From Alphaproteobacteria bacterium (GTDB taxonomy: Bacteria; Myxococcota_A; UBA796; GCA-2862545), in NCBI GenBank assembly GCA_020632925.1, contig JACKER010000080.1:1-10190 (forward strand): DNA of 10,190 nucleotides, written 5' to 3'. The translations under genes and the position numbers were made by a program. Positions within the stretch are counted from its first letter, which is position 1; each line of letters starts with the position of its first letter. Positions 1 to 7,541 of this stretch are shown here, one piece after another. The notes under the pieces are model-generated. The model was not told the DNA's origin and made no database searches. It saw only the letters and a list, made by a program, of their open reading frames with translations.

Positions 1-341
1 CCGAGCGCGAGCAGCCCGTCCACGTCCTGCTTCGCGGTGGCCCGCAGCGAGCGCACCCGGAGCCCCGCCACCCCGGGCAGCGTCACGCCCTCGAGGTCGG
101 TGCCCACCGCCGCAACGTCGCCCAGGGCCAGGTGGGCCTCCGCGCGCTGCAAGCCGACGTACCCGCTCAGGACGCCGCCAGCGCCCTCCAGCACCGCCAG
201 CGCCACCTGCGGCTCGGACCTGCGGCATCGCGCGACCGCCAGCGCGTGCGCCGTGTGCGCCGGCTCGACCTCGGGCATGTCGGAGGAGACCACGACCTCG
301 CAGTTCCCCAGGGCGACGGCGTCCGCGAACGACAGCGCCAT
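1..341 (-). CDS. Partial N-terminal part of a probable lytic transglycosylase-like / TPR-type envelope protein
   Basis: An open frame of 113 codons runs from ATG at 341 to the left edge without a stop, so only the N-terminus is present. It reads MALSFADAVALGNCEVV and continues as Ala/Leu-rich helical sequence with TPR-like phrases such as GYVGLQRAEAHLALGD and LEGVTLPGVAGLRVRSL. These resemble the helical-repeat N-terminal half of soluble lytic murein transglycosylases from deltaproteobacteria; the catalytic domain would lie outside the window, so this is inference. The start ATG shares its A with the TGA of the upstream barrel gene (TGATG), which points to translational coupling. Only a weak export signal is visible. 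The in-frame residues just before the ATG (RRVLL) would improve it, but no ATG, GTG or TTG codon was found in the roughly 25 codons checked upstream. It could instead be another TPR protein. Existence of the gene is likely; its function is uncertain. Confidence 0.6.
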   Translation of the reverse strand, partial: MALSFADAVALGNCEVVVSSDMPEVEPAHTAHALAVARCRRSEPQVALAVLEGAGGVLSGYVGLQRAEAHLALGDVAAVGTDLEGVTLPGVAGLRVRSLRATAKQDVDGLLAL

Positions 342-3300
342 CAGAAGGACCCGCCGAGCCGGGCATAGAAGGGCTCGAGGTACGACGTGTTCCCGTCCTC
401 GTCCGTCGTGACCGGCGTGATCCCGTCACCGCGCACGGACAGCGCGTACCCGAGGCGGCCGTCGAGCCCGATGCCGTAGAAGATGATCGCACGCCACACG
501 AGCTCCCCTCCCACGCCGACGAGGGGCTCCTCGATCGCGGCCTCCCCCAGGTCCGTCAGCGTGGACGGCACGCCGGTGGCCAGGCTCGGGTTCACGAAGG
601 CGTTGCCCGCGTCCACGAACAGCGAGCCCGACAGCGTGCGCCCGTAGGCGGGCAGCGTGCCGGCGCCGCGCTCGAGGCGGAGGAGCGGGAACCGGTACTC
701 GAGCCCCCCCAGCCAGTAGAGGTCCCCCACGTCCGACCCGTACGCGTACCCGCGGAGCATGCGGAACTCGTCCGGTGTCACGCCGAAGCCGCTGTCGCCG
801 AAGTTGCCGCCCAGCACGTAGTTCCCGAAGAAGTCCGTCGCCCCGAAGGTCACCCCGGCCGCCACGCGCCCCGCGAGCACGTGGTTCGGGATCAGCGGGT
901 TCACCACGTACTGGCGCAGCTCGCCCGTCAGCTGGAGCTGGGTGAACGGGTACGTGTCGCCGGAGGCGGGATCCTCGAGCCGCGTCCCGAGCCAGGGGTG
1001 GACGATCGAGCCCACGAGGTTCGCGACGCGCCCGTCCTCGACCGAGATCGCGTACGGGGTCGGGCGCGAGAAGCTCCAGCGCCAGCCCGCGGACAGCTCA
1101 CCCACGCGCCCGATGGCGGGCAGGTCGTCGAAGTAGACACCGTCCGGAAGCGCGTAGCGGGGACGTCGGTCGCTGAAGCTGTACTGGGCGAACAACGTGG
1201 TGCGCAGCTTGTACGGCCAGGCCACCACTGCGTACGCCGTGCGGCGCTTCTCCGTGTAGTAGGTCGGCGGGATGGTCGTGTAGAGGACGGTCTCCGTGCC
1301 GGTGTCGGTGCCCGTCGTGGTCGTGGTCGTGGGCTCCGGCGCGTAGAAGCGCATCGGGAACAGCGGGCTCGCGACCGACGAGACACCGACCGTGTAGATC
1401 GGCAGGAAGCGGTTCACGGTGAAGGCGGCGCCCCCGCCGAACCAGTCCACGTCGGTGCGGTAGGACAGCACGCCGCTCCAGCCATAGCGGCGCAGGGCGT
1501 CCGACGCCGAGGAGGCGACCGACGCCTGGATGCCGCGGCAGAACACGCCGGGCACGCAGGTGAACCCGAACGTGTCGCTCGGCGCGAACGGCGTGGACTG
1601 GAAGTACGGCAGGACGAACGTGGGCAGCAGCGTCGTCCCCGGCCGGTACCGGTGGGGGGTGATGTGGAACGGGTAGTCCTGCTCCTCGCCGAACGCGTCC
1701 TTCACGGTGGCGTCCGCGAAGGTGTCGATGGACTCGGTGCTCTGCGGGCGAAGCTCGGGGACGTGCAGACCGGCCTGGAGCGACGAGAGCGCGGGGAACG
1801 GGTCGTCCACGGGTCGCAGCACGCGCGCCCGCTCGGGTGAGGCGGGTCCGGGCTCGAAGGACGCGGTGACCTCGGCCGGCGCGGAGCCCGTGAGCGAGGC
1901 GATCGGCGCGCCGTAGCGGACCTGGGCCGGGAGCAGGCCGCGGTCGTGGAAGGTCGACGGATCCCAGTCCTCGACGACCACCTCCCAGCCGTCGTTGCTG
2001 TACCGCTGGTAGGCGAACCGGGTGCCGTCCGGGTGCATCGCGGGACGCGCGGCGCCGGTGGTGACGTTCGTGACCTGCCACAGCCGCTCGGTCGCGAGCT
2101 CGATCGCGTAGACGTTGGGGATGCCCGAGCGGTCGCTGTTGAACAGCAGCCACTTCCCGTCCTTCGACCACGCGGGGTCCTGGTCGATCGCCACGTCCGA
2201 GGTCAGGCGCCTCAGCGGCTCGCCCTCGGGGGAGACGAGCCACAGGTCGCGCCGACCGTCGCGCCACATCGACACCGCGAGCACCTTCCCATCCGGGCTG
2301 AAGCGGGGCTGCGAGTACTGCGTGTGGTCGTGGTGGTCGGTCAGCGGGGTGCGCCGGCGGTCGACCGTCATCACCTCGAGCTGGTTGTCCTGCGCGTGGT
2401 TCGTGACGTAGACCAGCTTCGACCCGTCGGGCGAGAAGTCCGGGTCACGCGCGCGGGCGCCCGTCGTCAAGGCACTCACCGAGCGGCGGTTCACGTCGAA
2501 CAGGTAGACGTCGTCCCACACGTTGAACTGGTTGACCACGTGCGCGCCGGCGTAGACGAAGGCCTGGCTGTCCGCGCGCCACGAGAACGTGCCGGCGCCG
2601 AAGTCCTGGATGAGCTTGACCGGCGCATACCCCTCGCCGTCCGCCATCCACATCGCCGAGCCGGTGCGCACGTCGTAGCAGCTCCACACGAGCCGCTGCC
2701 CGTCGGGGCTGAACGCGGGTGCCGAGCAGCTCGCGTCCCGATCGCTGACCACCCTCCCCTGCGACTCGCCCTCGGCGCGGACCCGCGCGGCCTGCGCCTC
2801 GTATTCCTCGAACGACGCGACCTTCCAGTCCTCGTACCAGCTCTGCAGGGACTTCCCGAACACCCGCTTCGTCGGCATCAGGACGCCCGGCGTCCACCAG
2901 GCGCCGTAGGTGTGGGCCCAGGTGGTCCAGACGTCCCGGCCCGCGTGGTCGGACACGTACTGGATGAAGTCCTGACCGAACAGGTAGCGGAGGTTGCCGC
3001 TCGGGAGCTGGGGCTGGAAGCCGTCGAGGTTGCCGAGCCGTGGGAACGCGTCCTCCAGCACGGCCGTCCGCTTGATCATGTCCGGGTACGCCGCGCGGCC
3101 GCGACCGCCCGAGGTGTGCCGCGTCTCCTGGAAGGTCGCGAAGCCCTCGACGATCCACGCGGGACTCACGTCGTTGGTGCTCGCGATCTTGCCCACGACG
3201 TACCGCGAGGCGTGGACCAGCCCCTCGTTGGTGTCGATGTGCAGGATGTGCGTCAGCTCGTGCGTGAGGATGGCGCGGTTCCACTCCTCGTAGAGCTGCA

Positions 3301-3610
3301 GCGAGCTGTCCGGCGTGGGCTGCGTCACGTAGATCGTGATGTGGTTGTACGGCACGGCGGACGCGAAGCCGTTGGCGTCGTCGGTGCGGTCGACGAGAAC
3401 CAGGTGGACCTTGCGCTTCGGCGTCCACGCGATCTCCTCGGTCATCGTGTCCCAGACGTCCTCGGCGACCAGCGAGTACTCGTCGGCGACCTGCTCGATG
3501 CCCTGATGGAAGTGGATGCGGAAGTGCTCGGTCTCGAGCGTCCGCCAGGTCAGGTCGGGGTCGTAGCTGGCCGCGAGGGCCACGGTGCAGGTCAGGAGGG
3601 ACGGCAGCAT
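341..3610 (-). CDS. Fusion protein: secreted zinc metallopeptidase domain, PD40/TolB-like beta-propeller and Omp85/BamA-type outer-membrane barrel
   Basis: This 1089-residue protein has three parts. Residues 1-14 look like a short signal peptide (MLPSLLTCTVALAA), unusual in lacking a basic N-region. Residues about 20-280 resemble peptidase-MA/gluzincin domains: HELTH at 117-121 supplies zinc ligands and the catalytic Glu, and WIVEGFA at 152-158 supplies the third ligand, E155. Residues about 292-545 carry PD40 blades, with xSPDG-type motifs at 300, 392, 437, 481 and 526. Residues about 650-1089 look like an Omp85-family barrel: the LRGY motif at 952-955 matches the conserved L6 loop, FVDAGNAF at 998-1005 matches a late Omp85 strand motif, and the chain ends in Phe as expected for a Bam recognition signal. 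No clear POTRA domain was seen. The natural reading is an outer-membrane-anchored periplasmic or surface peptidase, with unknown substrate. The start is the only in-frame ATG near the signal peptide and has no clear Shine-Dalgarno. It is the first gene of a minus-strand operon with the partial gene at 1-341. Confidence 0.9.
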   Translation of the reverse strand: MLPSLLTCTVALAASYDPDLTWRTLETEHFRIHFHQGIEQVADEYSLVAEDVWDTMTEEIAWTPKRKVHLVLVDRTDDANGFASAVPYNHITIYVTQPTPDSSLQLYEEWNRAILTHELTHILHIDTNEGLVHASRYVVGKIASTNDVSPAWIVEGFATFQETRHTSGGRGRAAYPDMIKRTAVLEDAFPRLGNLDGFQPQLPSGNLRYLFGQDFIQYVSDHAGRDVWTTWAHTYGAWWTPGVLMPTKRVFGKSLQSWYEDWKVASFEEYEAQAARVRAEGESQGRVVSDRDASCSAPAFSPDGQRLVWSCYDVRTGSAMWMADGEGYAPVKLIQDFGAGTFSWRADSQAFVYAGAHVVNQFNVWDDVYLFDVNRRSVSALTTGARARDPDFSPDGSKLVYVTNHAQDNQLEVMTVDRRRTPLTDHHDHTQYSQPRFSPDGKVLAVSMWRDGRRDLWLVSPEGEPLRRLTSDVAIDQDPAWSKDGKWLLFNSDRSGIPNVYAIELATERLWQVTNVTTGAARPAMHPDGTRFAYQRYSNDGWEVVVEDWDPSTFHDRGLLPAQVRYGAPIASLTGSAPAEVTASFEPGPASPERARVLRPVDDPFPALSSLQAGLHVPELRPQSTESIDTFADATVKDAFGEEQDYPFHITPHRYRPGTTLLPTFVLPYFQSTPFAPSDTFGFTCVPGVFCRGIQASVASSASDALRRYGWSGVLSYRTDVDWFGGGAAFTVNRFLPIYTVGVSSVASPLFPMRFYAPEPTTTTTTGTDTGTETVLYTTIPPTYYTEKRRTAYAVVAWPYKLRTTLFAQYSFSDRRPRYALPDGVYFDDLPAIGRVGELSAGWRWSFSRPTPYAISVEDGRVANLVGSIVHPWLGTRLEDPASGDTYPFTQLQLTGELRQYVVNPLIPNHVLAGRVAAGVTFGATDFFGNYVLGGNFGDSGFGVTPDEFRMLRGYAYGSDVGDLYWLGGLEYRFPLLRLERGAGTLPAYGRTLSGSLFVDAGNAFVNPSLATGVPSTLTDLGEAAIEEPLVGVGGELVWRAIIFYGIGLDGRLGYALSVRGDGITPVTTDEDGNTSYLEPFYARLGGSF
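1314..1331. repeat. Three tandem copies of the hexamer GTCGTG, encoding a Thr run
   Basis: Three perfect copies of a 6-bp unit lie inside the barrel part of the metallopeptidase-barrel gene. On the coding strand they alternate ACG and ACC and give a run of six threonines (residues about 761-766), followed by a Gly/Thr/Asp/Glu stretch. Because the unit is a multiple of three, slippage would change loop length without breaking the frame. The position between barrel strands suggests an exposed loop. Confidence 0.7.
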
Positions 3611-3618
3611 GCGGTGGC

Positions 3619-3624
3619 AGCATA
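3619..3624 (-). promoter_or_regulatory. Candidate -10 element (TATGCT) for the metallopeptidase-barrel gene
   Basis: The 81-bp region 3611-3691 separates two divergent operons and should hold both promoters. On the minus strand TATGCT lies 8 bp before the ATG at 3610. Transcription would then begin about at the start codon, giving a leaderless or nearly leaderless message, which fits the lack of a Shine-Dalgarno sequence. No convincing -35 was found at the expected spacing. On the plus side nothing near consensus was recognised ahead of the response regulator, which also lacks a clear Shine-Dalgarno. Confidence 0.3.
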
Positions 3625-3691
3625 GCCCCGCCGCCGTGACAGGTGGGTGACGCCCCTGCCGCAGCCGAGCACCTCGCGTTAGTCGGCGGTC

Positions 3692-4417
3692 ATGGCGCAC
3701 CCAGGCACGATTCTCATCGTGGACGACGAGGAGGACCTCCGGAACCTCCTCGACCTCGCCGCGCGTCGCGAGGGGTTCGACACCGTGGTCGCCAGCTCGG
3801 GGACCCAGGCGCTCGACATCCTCAAGACGCTGCGCCCGCAGCTCGTCGTGCTCGACCTGATGATGCCGGACCTGTCGGGCACCGAGGTCTGCCGCCGCAT
3901 CCGCGCGACCCCCGAGATCGCCGCGACGCCGATCATCATGCTGACCGCGCGGGGCGAGGAGATCGACCGCGTGGTGGGCTTCGAGGTCGGCGCCGACGAC
4001 TACGTGGTGAAGTCGCAGTTCTCGGTGCGCGAGTTCCTGCTGCGCGTGCGCGCCGTGCTGCGGCGCACCGAGGGCCGTGAGGCCACGCCGGAGCCCGCCC
4101 CGGAAGCGTCGAGCAACGTCCTCGCGTTCGGCACGCTGACGCTCGATCTCGACGGGCACCGCGCCTTCGTGGACGGCGAGGAGATCGCGCTGACCGCCAC
4201 CGAGTTCAAGCTGCTCCGCACGCTGGCGGCGCGACCCGGGCGCGTCCAGAGCCGTGGGACCCTGCTGTCGGACGTGTGGGACATGCCGCCCGACATCAAC
4301 ACCCGCACCGTCGACACGCACATGAAGCGCCTGCGGGAGAAGCTCGGGTCGGCGGCTCCGCTGCTCGAGACCGTGCGCGGCGTGGGCTACCGGTTCAACG
4401 CGCCCACGCGGCGCTGA
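3692..4417 (+). CDS. OmpR/PhoB-family response regulator (receiver + winged helix)
   Basis: This 241-residue protein has the usual length and order for the OmpR/PhoB family. The receiver domain (about 5-125) shows the acidic pair D11 D12, the phospho-acceptor D55 in VLDLMMPD, the switch threonine T85 in MLTARGEE, and the conserved lysine K107. A short linker rich in Pro, Glu and Ala (about 129-141) leads to the winged-helix DNA-binding domain (about 143-237), with recognition helix TRTVDTHMKRLREKLG and the terminal hairpin GVGYRF. The run MLTARGEEIDRV is PhoB-like, but no phosphate genes or Pho boxes are visible, so a specific regulon is not claimed. The residue after K107 is Ser in KSQFS, where the family nearly always has KPF. 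The gene lies three bases upstream of its histidine kinase and is presumably phosphorylated by it. No clear Shine-Dalgarno precedes the ATG. Confidence 0.95.
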   Translation: MAHPGTILIVDDEEDLRNLLDLAARREGFDTVVASSGTQALDILKTLRPQLVVLDLMMPDLSGTEVCRRIRATPEIAATPIIMLTARGEEIDRVVGFEVGADDYVVKSQFSVREFLLRVRAVLRRTEGREATPEPAPEASSNVLAFGTLTLDLDGHRAFVDGEEIALTATEFKLLRTLAARPGRVQSRGTLLSDVWDMPPDINTRTVDTHMKRLREKLGSAAPLLETVRGVGYRFNAPTRR

Positions 4418-4420
4418 TCG

Positions 4421-5740
4421 ATGTCGCTTCGAGAGCGCGTCGTCGTCAGCGGCGTGGCGTCGGTCGCGCTCACGGCGGCGGCGGTCGCTGGCGCCGGACA
4501 CCTCTGGGGCGACGGCACCGGGCGGTGGGCGGTGGAGATGGTGGCTGCGGCGGGCGCGCTCGGACTGTCCGCGGCCGTGTGGAACGCGCTGGTGCTGCGG
4601 AGCTTCGACGAGCAGGTGCAGCTCCTCGGAGACGCGATCCGCGGTGTCCCTCGCGACGAGATCGACCGCGAGCTCACACCCCTCCTGACGGCGGCTGCGG
4701 GCCTGCGGTCGGAGCACGCGGAGGCCCTGGAGCAGTCGCGCTCGGCGGCGTCCGCCGCGTGGGAGGTGCTCGACACCTCGCCCTTCGCCATCGCCATCCT
4801 CGACGGCGAGGGGCGGATCTCCTGGGCGAACAAGACCTTCCGCACGATGCTGCGCCTGCGTGGGGAGCCCGTCGGACGGCGCCCGATCGAGGTCGTGTCG
4901 CACGCCGAGCTGCACGAGGTGACCGAGGAGGCCGCGGACTCGGGGGAGCGGGCGGAGCGGGCGTTCACCACCGAGAGCCAGGATCTCGTGGCCTGGGCCT
5001 CACCCACGAGCCAGGGGCAGATCGTGCTGCGGGTGGAGGACGTGACGCAGCAGCGCGAGGCCGAGCGCGCGCGGACCGACTTCGTGGCGAACGTGTCGCA
5101 CGAGCTGCGCACGCCGGTCGCGGCCACGCTCGGGTACCTCGACCTGGTGCTCGCGGACCGGGACCGCCTGCCCGCCGACGTCGTGCCGCTGCTCGAGACG
5201 GCGGACCGCAACGCGCGGAGGCTGCGGGACCTGTTCGAGGACCTGCTGCGCCTGCACCGCATCGAGGTCCGTCGGCGCGAGCTCCCGCTCCGCTCCCACC
5301 GCCTGCACCCGATCCTGGTGGAGGCGACCGGCTCGGCGCGAGACAAGGCCACCATGCGCGGTCAGTCCTTCGAGCTCGAGTGTCCCGAGGACCTCACGGC
5401 GCGCGTGAACCCCGAGGCGCTGTCGGCGATGGTGGGCAACCTCGCGTCGAACGCGAGCTCGTACACCCCCGAGGGCGGGCACGTGCGGGTCCTGGCGCGG
5501 CGCGAGGGCGATCGCGTGCGCATCGACGTGATCGACGACGGCATCGGCATCGCCGAGCGCCACCACGAGCGGATCTTCGAGCGCTTCTACCGCGTGGACG
5601 ATGCACGCAGTCGCAAGGTCGGCGGCACGGGACTCGGGCTCGCCATCGTGAAGCACTACGCGCTGGCGTCGCGCTGCCAGCTCGGGCTCAGCTCGCAGGA
5701 GGGCAAGGGCTCGACCTTCACCCTGCACCTGCCCACCTGA
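4421..5740 (+). CDS. PhoR-like membrane sensor histidine kinase with PAS domain
   Basis: This 439-residue protein has two predicted membrane helices (about 7-26 and 38-59) joined by only about ten residues, so sensing is probably intramembrane or cytoplasmic. A PAS domain follows at about 113-212 (TSPFAIAILDGEGRISWANKTF is its start region). The HisKA dimerisation domain carries FVANVSHELRTP with phospho-acceptor H227. The ATPase domain shows the N box around N340 and N344 (NLASNASSYTP), the G1 box DDGIGI at 372-377, the F box IFERFYR at 385-391, and the G2 box GGTGLGLAIV at 401-410. Order and size match E. coli PhoR (431 residues). It is the partner of the response regulator three bases upstream, where TGA, one codon and ATG are in one frame, and translation is likely coupled. 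Its stop lies 8 bp from the end of the convergent sppA. The signal is not evident from the sequence. Confidence 0.95.
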   Translation: MSLRERVVVSGVASVALTAAAVAGAGHLWGDGTGRWAVEMVAAAGALGLSAAVWNALVLRSFDEQVQLLGDAIRGVPRDEIDRELTPLLTAAAGLRSEHAEALEQSRSAASAAWEVLDTSPFAIAILDGEGRISWANKTFRTMLRLRGEPVGRRPIEVVSHAELHEVTEEAADSGERAERAFTTESQDLVAWASPTSQGQIVLRVEDVTQQREAERARTDFVANVSHELRTPVAATLGYLDLVLADRDRLPADVVPLLETADRNARRLRDLFEDLLRLHRIEVRRRELPLRSHRLHPILVEATGSARDKATMRGQSFELECPEDLTARVNPEALSAMVGNLASNASSYTPEGGHVRVLARREGDRVRIDVIDDGIGIAERHHERIFERFYRVDDARSRKVGGTGLGLAIVKHYALASRCQLGLSSQEGKGSTFTLHLPT

Positions 5741-5748
5741 TCGCCTGG

Positions 5749-7458
5749 CTACCGCACCTCGAGCTCGAAGGGCAGCATCGCGATGGGCTGGTTCGGGTGG
5801 GCGACGACCACGTCCGCCAGGGCCAGCCCGGGCGCGAGCAGGCGCTCCGCCCACCGAAGCGCGCCCACGCGCGTCGTGGCCACGGGCAACACCTGGCGCA
5901 CGAGACCCTGGAGCATCCGGGTCCACAGCGGATCGTGCTGGCCTGCGAGGTCGTGGCGCACGTACCGATCGACCGGGAGCTGCGCGAGCCCGCGCGCGCG
6001 GTCGATCGCCCCCTCGAGCCCCGGGCGCGTCTCGTCGACCAGCCCGTGCTCCAGCGCGGCGCGTCCGGTCCACACGCGGCCGCGGCAGAAGGGCTCCACC
6101 TCCTCGACCGGCTTGCCCCGCCCCTCGGCCACGCGCCCCACGAACCCGTCGTAGAAGCGCTGCAGCGACGCGCGGAAGCGGACCCGCTGGTCGTCGGTGA
6201 AGTGGCGCACGGCGCTGTACAGGTTGGCGTTGGGGGCGGCGAGCACCTCCTGGGTGTGCACGCCGACCTTGCGCAGGCCCTCGGACATCACGAGCTTGCC
6301 GCCGAACACGCCGATCGAGCCCGTCAGCGTGCCCGGTCGTGCCACGATCGCGTTCGCCGCCGCCGAGAGGTAGAACCCGCCCGAGGCCGCCACGTCCTCG
6401 AAGGCCGCCACCACGGGCTTCTGGCGCTTGATCTCGACGACCTCGCGCCACATCAGGTCCGACGCCAGCGCGCTGCCGCCCGGGCTGTCGACGTGGAGCA
6501 CGACCGCGGCCACGTCGTCGTCCTCCTTGAGCCGACGCAGCACCGGGAGCACCTCGCGCGCCACGATGGAGAAGGCGCCCGACCGCTCCTCGAGCGTGAT
6601 CGGCCCCTGGAGGTGGAGGACCGCGACCGTCGGGCCCTTCGCCCCCAGGCGACCGAGCCGCTCGACGGCGAGCTCGCGCAAGGCCCAGCCGCGGAAGGAC
6701 ACGAGGTGCGCCTTGCTCCCGTGCGCCTCCTCGAGCCAGGTCTCGAGCTGATCCTCGTACAGCAGGTCGTCGACGAGGCCCGCGAGCTTCGCCTCCTCGG
6801 CGGAGAGCGGGGCACGCGCCAGCACCGCGTGCACCTCGTCGACGGCCTGACCGCGACCGTCGGCGATGGCGACCACCAGCTGGTGGTGCAGGTCCTCCAC
6901 GAGCTCCCGCACCGCCTCCTGGTTCGCCGGCGACGGGAACGAGCGGGTCCACGGCTCACCGAAGGACTTGTACGCCCCGGCGGCCTCGAAGTCCGGCCGG
7001 ATGCCCATGCGGCCCAGCGCCGCGCCGAAGAACGTGAGCTCCGTGCCGACGCCGACCAGCCCGACCTCGCCCGTCGGCACCACGAACACGTGGTCGCACG
7101 CCGCCGCGATGGCCATGACCGCGTTGCCCGGCGCCTCGAGCCACGCGTACACCTTGCGCCCGCTCTCCCGGATCCGCCGGATCACGTCCACGAGATCCTG
7201 CAGCGCCGCCCAGCCCGCCGGGGGCGCGTGCAGCCGCAGCACCACGGCCACGACCCGAGCGTCGTCCACCACGCCACCCAGCCGACGCAGGAAGCGGTCG
7301 CGCTGCATGAGGTCGGGCATCCGCTCCACCGTCACGTCGAGCACGGCCTGTTGGCCGGTGAGGCCGCGATGGAGTCCGCGCAGGGCGACGCGGGGCAACA
7401 GGGCGAGGGCTCCCAACACGCTGGACACCAACGAGACCTCCGACCTCAGGGTAATCAC
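5749..7458 (-). CDS. sppA: SppA-type signal peptide peptidase (two-domain, S49 serine protease)
   Basis: The product is 569 residues from GTG 7458, close to the 67K-type SppA of E. coli (618). SppA is a membrane-bound protease that digests signal peptides left after secretion, using a Ser/Lys dyad. Both halves of the duplicated S49 fold are present. The N-terminal half contains GAYKSFGEPWTR with the probable catalytic K164. The C-terminal half contains LHVDSPGGSALASD (about 321-334) and DVAASGGFYLSAAA with nucleophile S359. The 195-residue distance between them matches the 200 in E. coli (K209, S409). GTLTGSIGVFGGK (376-388) is another family block. A weak hydrophobic stretch at about 8-26 may be the membrane anchor. 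The start is ambiguous: GTG 7458 has GGAG five bases upstream, while in-frame GTG 7428 has GGAGG eight bases upstream and would give 559 residues. The gene converges with the kinase gene and is divergent from the zinc-ribbon gene. Confidence 0.95.
   Translation of the reverse strand: MITLRSEVSLVSSVLGALALLPRVALRGLHRGLTGQQAVLDVTVERMPDLMQRDRFLRRLGGVVDDARVVAVVLRLHAPPAGWAALQDLVDVIRRIRESGRKVYAWLEAPGNAVMAIAAACDHVFVVPTGEVGLVGVGTELTFFGAALGRMGIRPDFEAAGAYKSFGEPWTRSFPSPANQEAVRELVEDLHHQLVVAIADGRGQAVDEVHAVLARAPLSAEEAKLAGLVDDLLYEDQLETWLEEAHGSKAHLVSFRGWALRELAVERLGRLGAKGPTVAVLHLQGPITLEERSGAFSIVAREVLPVLRRLKEDDDVAAVVLHVDSPGGSALASDLMWREVVEIKRQKPVVAAFEDVAASGGFYLSAAANAIVARPGTLTGSIGVFGGKLVMSEGLRKVGVHTQEVLAAPNANLYSAVRHFTDDQRVRFRASLQRFYDGFVGRVAEGRGKPVEEVEPFCRGRVWTGRAALEHGLVDETRPGLEGAIDRARGLAQLPVDRYVRHDLAGQHDPLWTRMLQGLVRQVLPVATTRVGALRWAERLLAPGLALADVVVAHPNQPIAMLPFELEVR
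7437..7441 (-). promoter_or_regulatory. GGAGG ribosome binding site favouring an internal sppA start
   Basis: GGAGG on the minus strand lies 8 bases before GTG 7428 and 5 bases before TTG 7431, both in frame with sppA. It competes with a GGAG at 7464-7467 placed 5 bases before GTG 7458. Either start keeps the hydrophobic segment and all catalytic blocks, so the choice does not alter the function call. Confidence 0.4.
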
Positions 7459-7498
7459 GTCCGCTCCGCGCTGCCGACGAAGCGGGCGCCCCGGAGGA

Positions 7499-7513
7499 CG
7501 AGGGGTTACCTCG
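7499..7513. repeat. Short perfect inverted repeat in the sppA / zinc-ribbon divergent region
   Basis: CGAGG and CCTCG flank the 5-base spacer GGTTA. The element sits between the divergent sppA and zinc-ribbon starts, in the 83-bp region 7459-7541, where an operator could act on both. Five-bp arms are easily found by chance at this GC content. No convincing -10 or -35 elements were recognised in this region on either strand. Confidence 0.25.
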
Positions 7514-7528
7514 GGTCGTCGCGGAAGA

Positions 7529-7534
7529 GGGAGG
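7529..7534 (+). promoter_or_regulatory. Ribosome binding site (GGGAGG) of the zinc-ribbon gene
   Basis: GGGAGG ends seven bases before ATG 7542. This is one of the clearest Shine-Dalgarno sequences in the window and fixes the start of the zinc-ribbon gene. Confidence 0.75.
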
Positions 7535-7541
7535 TCGGCGT

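Noticed and set aside
1946..3625. Plus-strand open frame of 559 residues antisense to the protease domain
   Set aside because: It is a shadow of the minus-strand gene, with Arg/Val/His-rich composition and no recognisable domain.
3611..4915. Minus-strand open frame continuing from the barrel gene across the regulator and kinase
   Set aside because: It is antisense to two well-supported plus-strand genes, its residues are Arg/Ala/His-rich with no domain, and the barrel protein has a proper signal peptide start at 3610. High-GC DNA readily leaves such frames open.
3692..5740. Calling the two-component pair phoB/phoR
   Set aside because: Sizes and motifs resemble PhoB/PhoR, but there are no pst or phoU genes or Pho boxes in the window, and the KPF motif is altered, so only family names are given.
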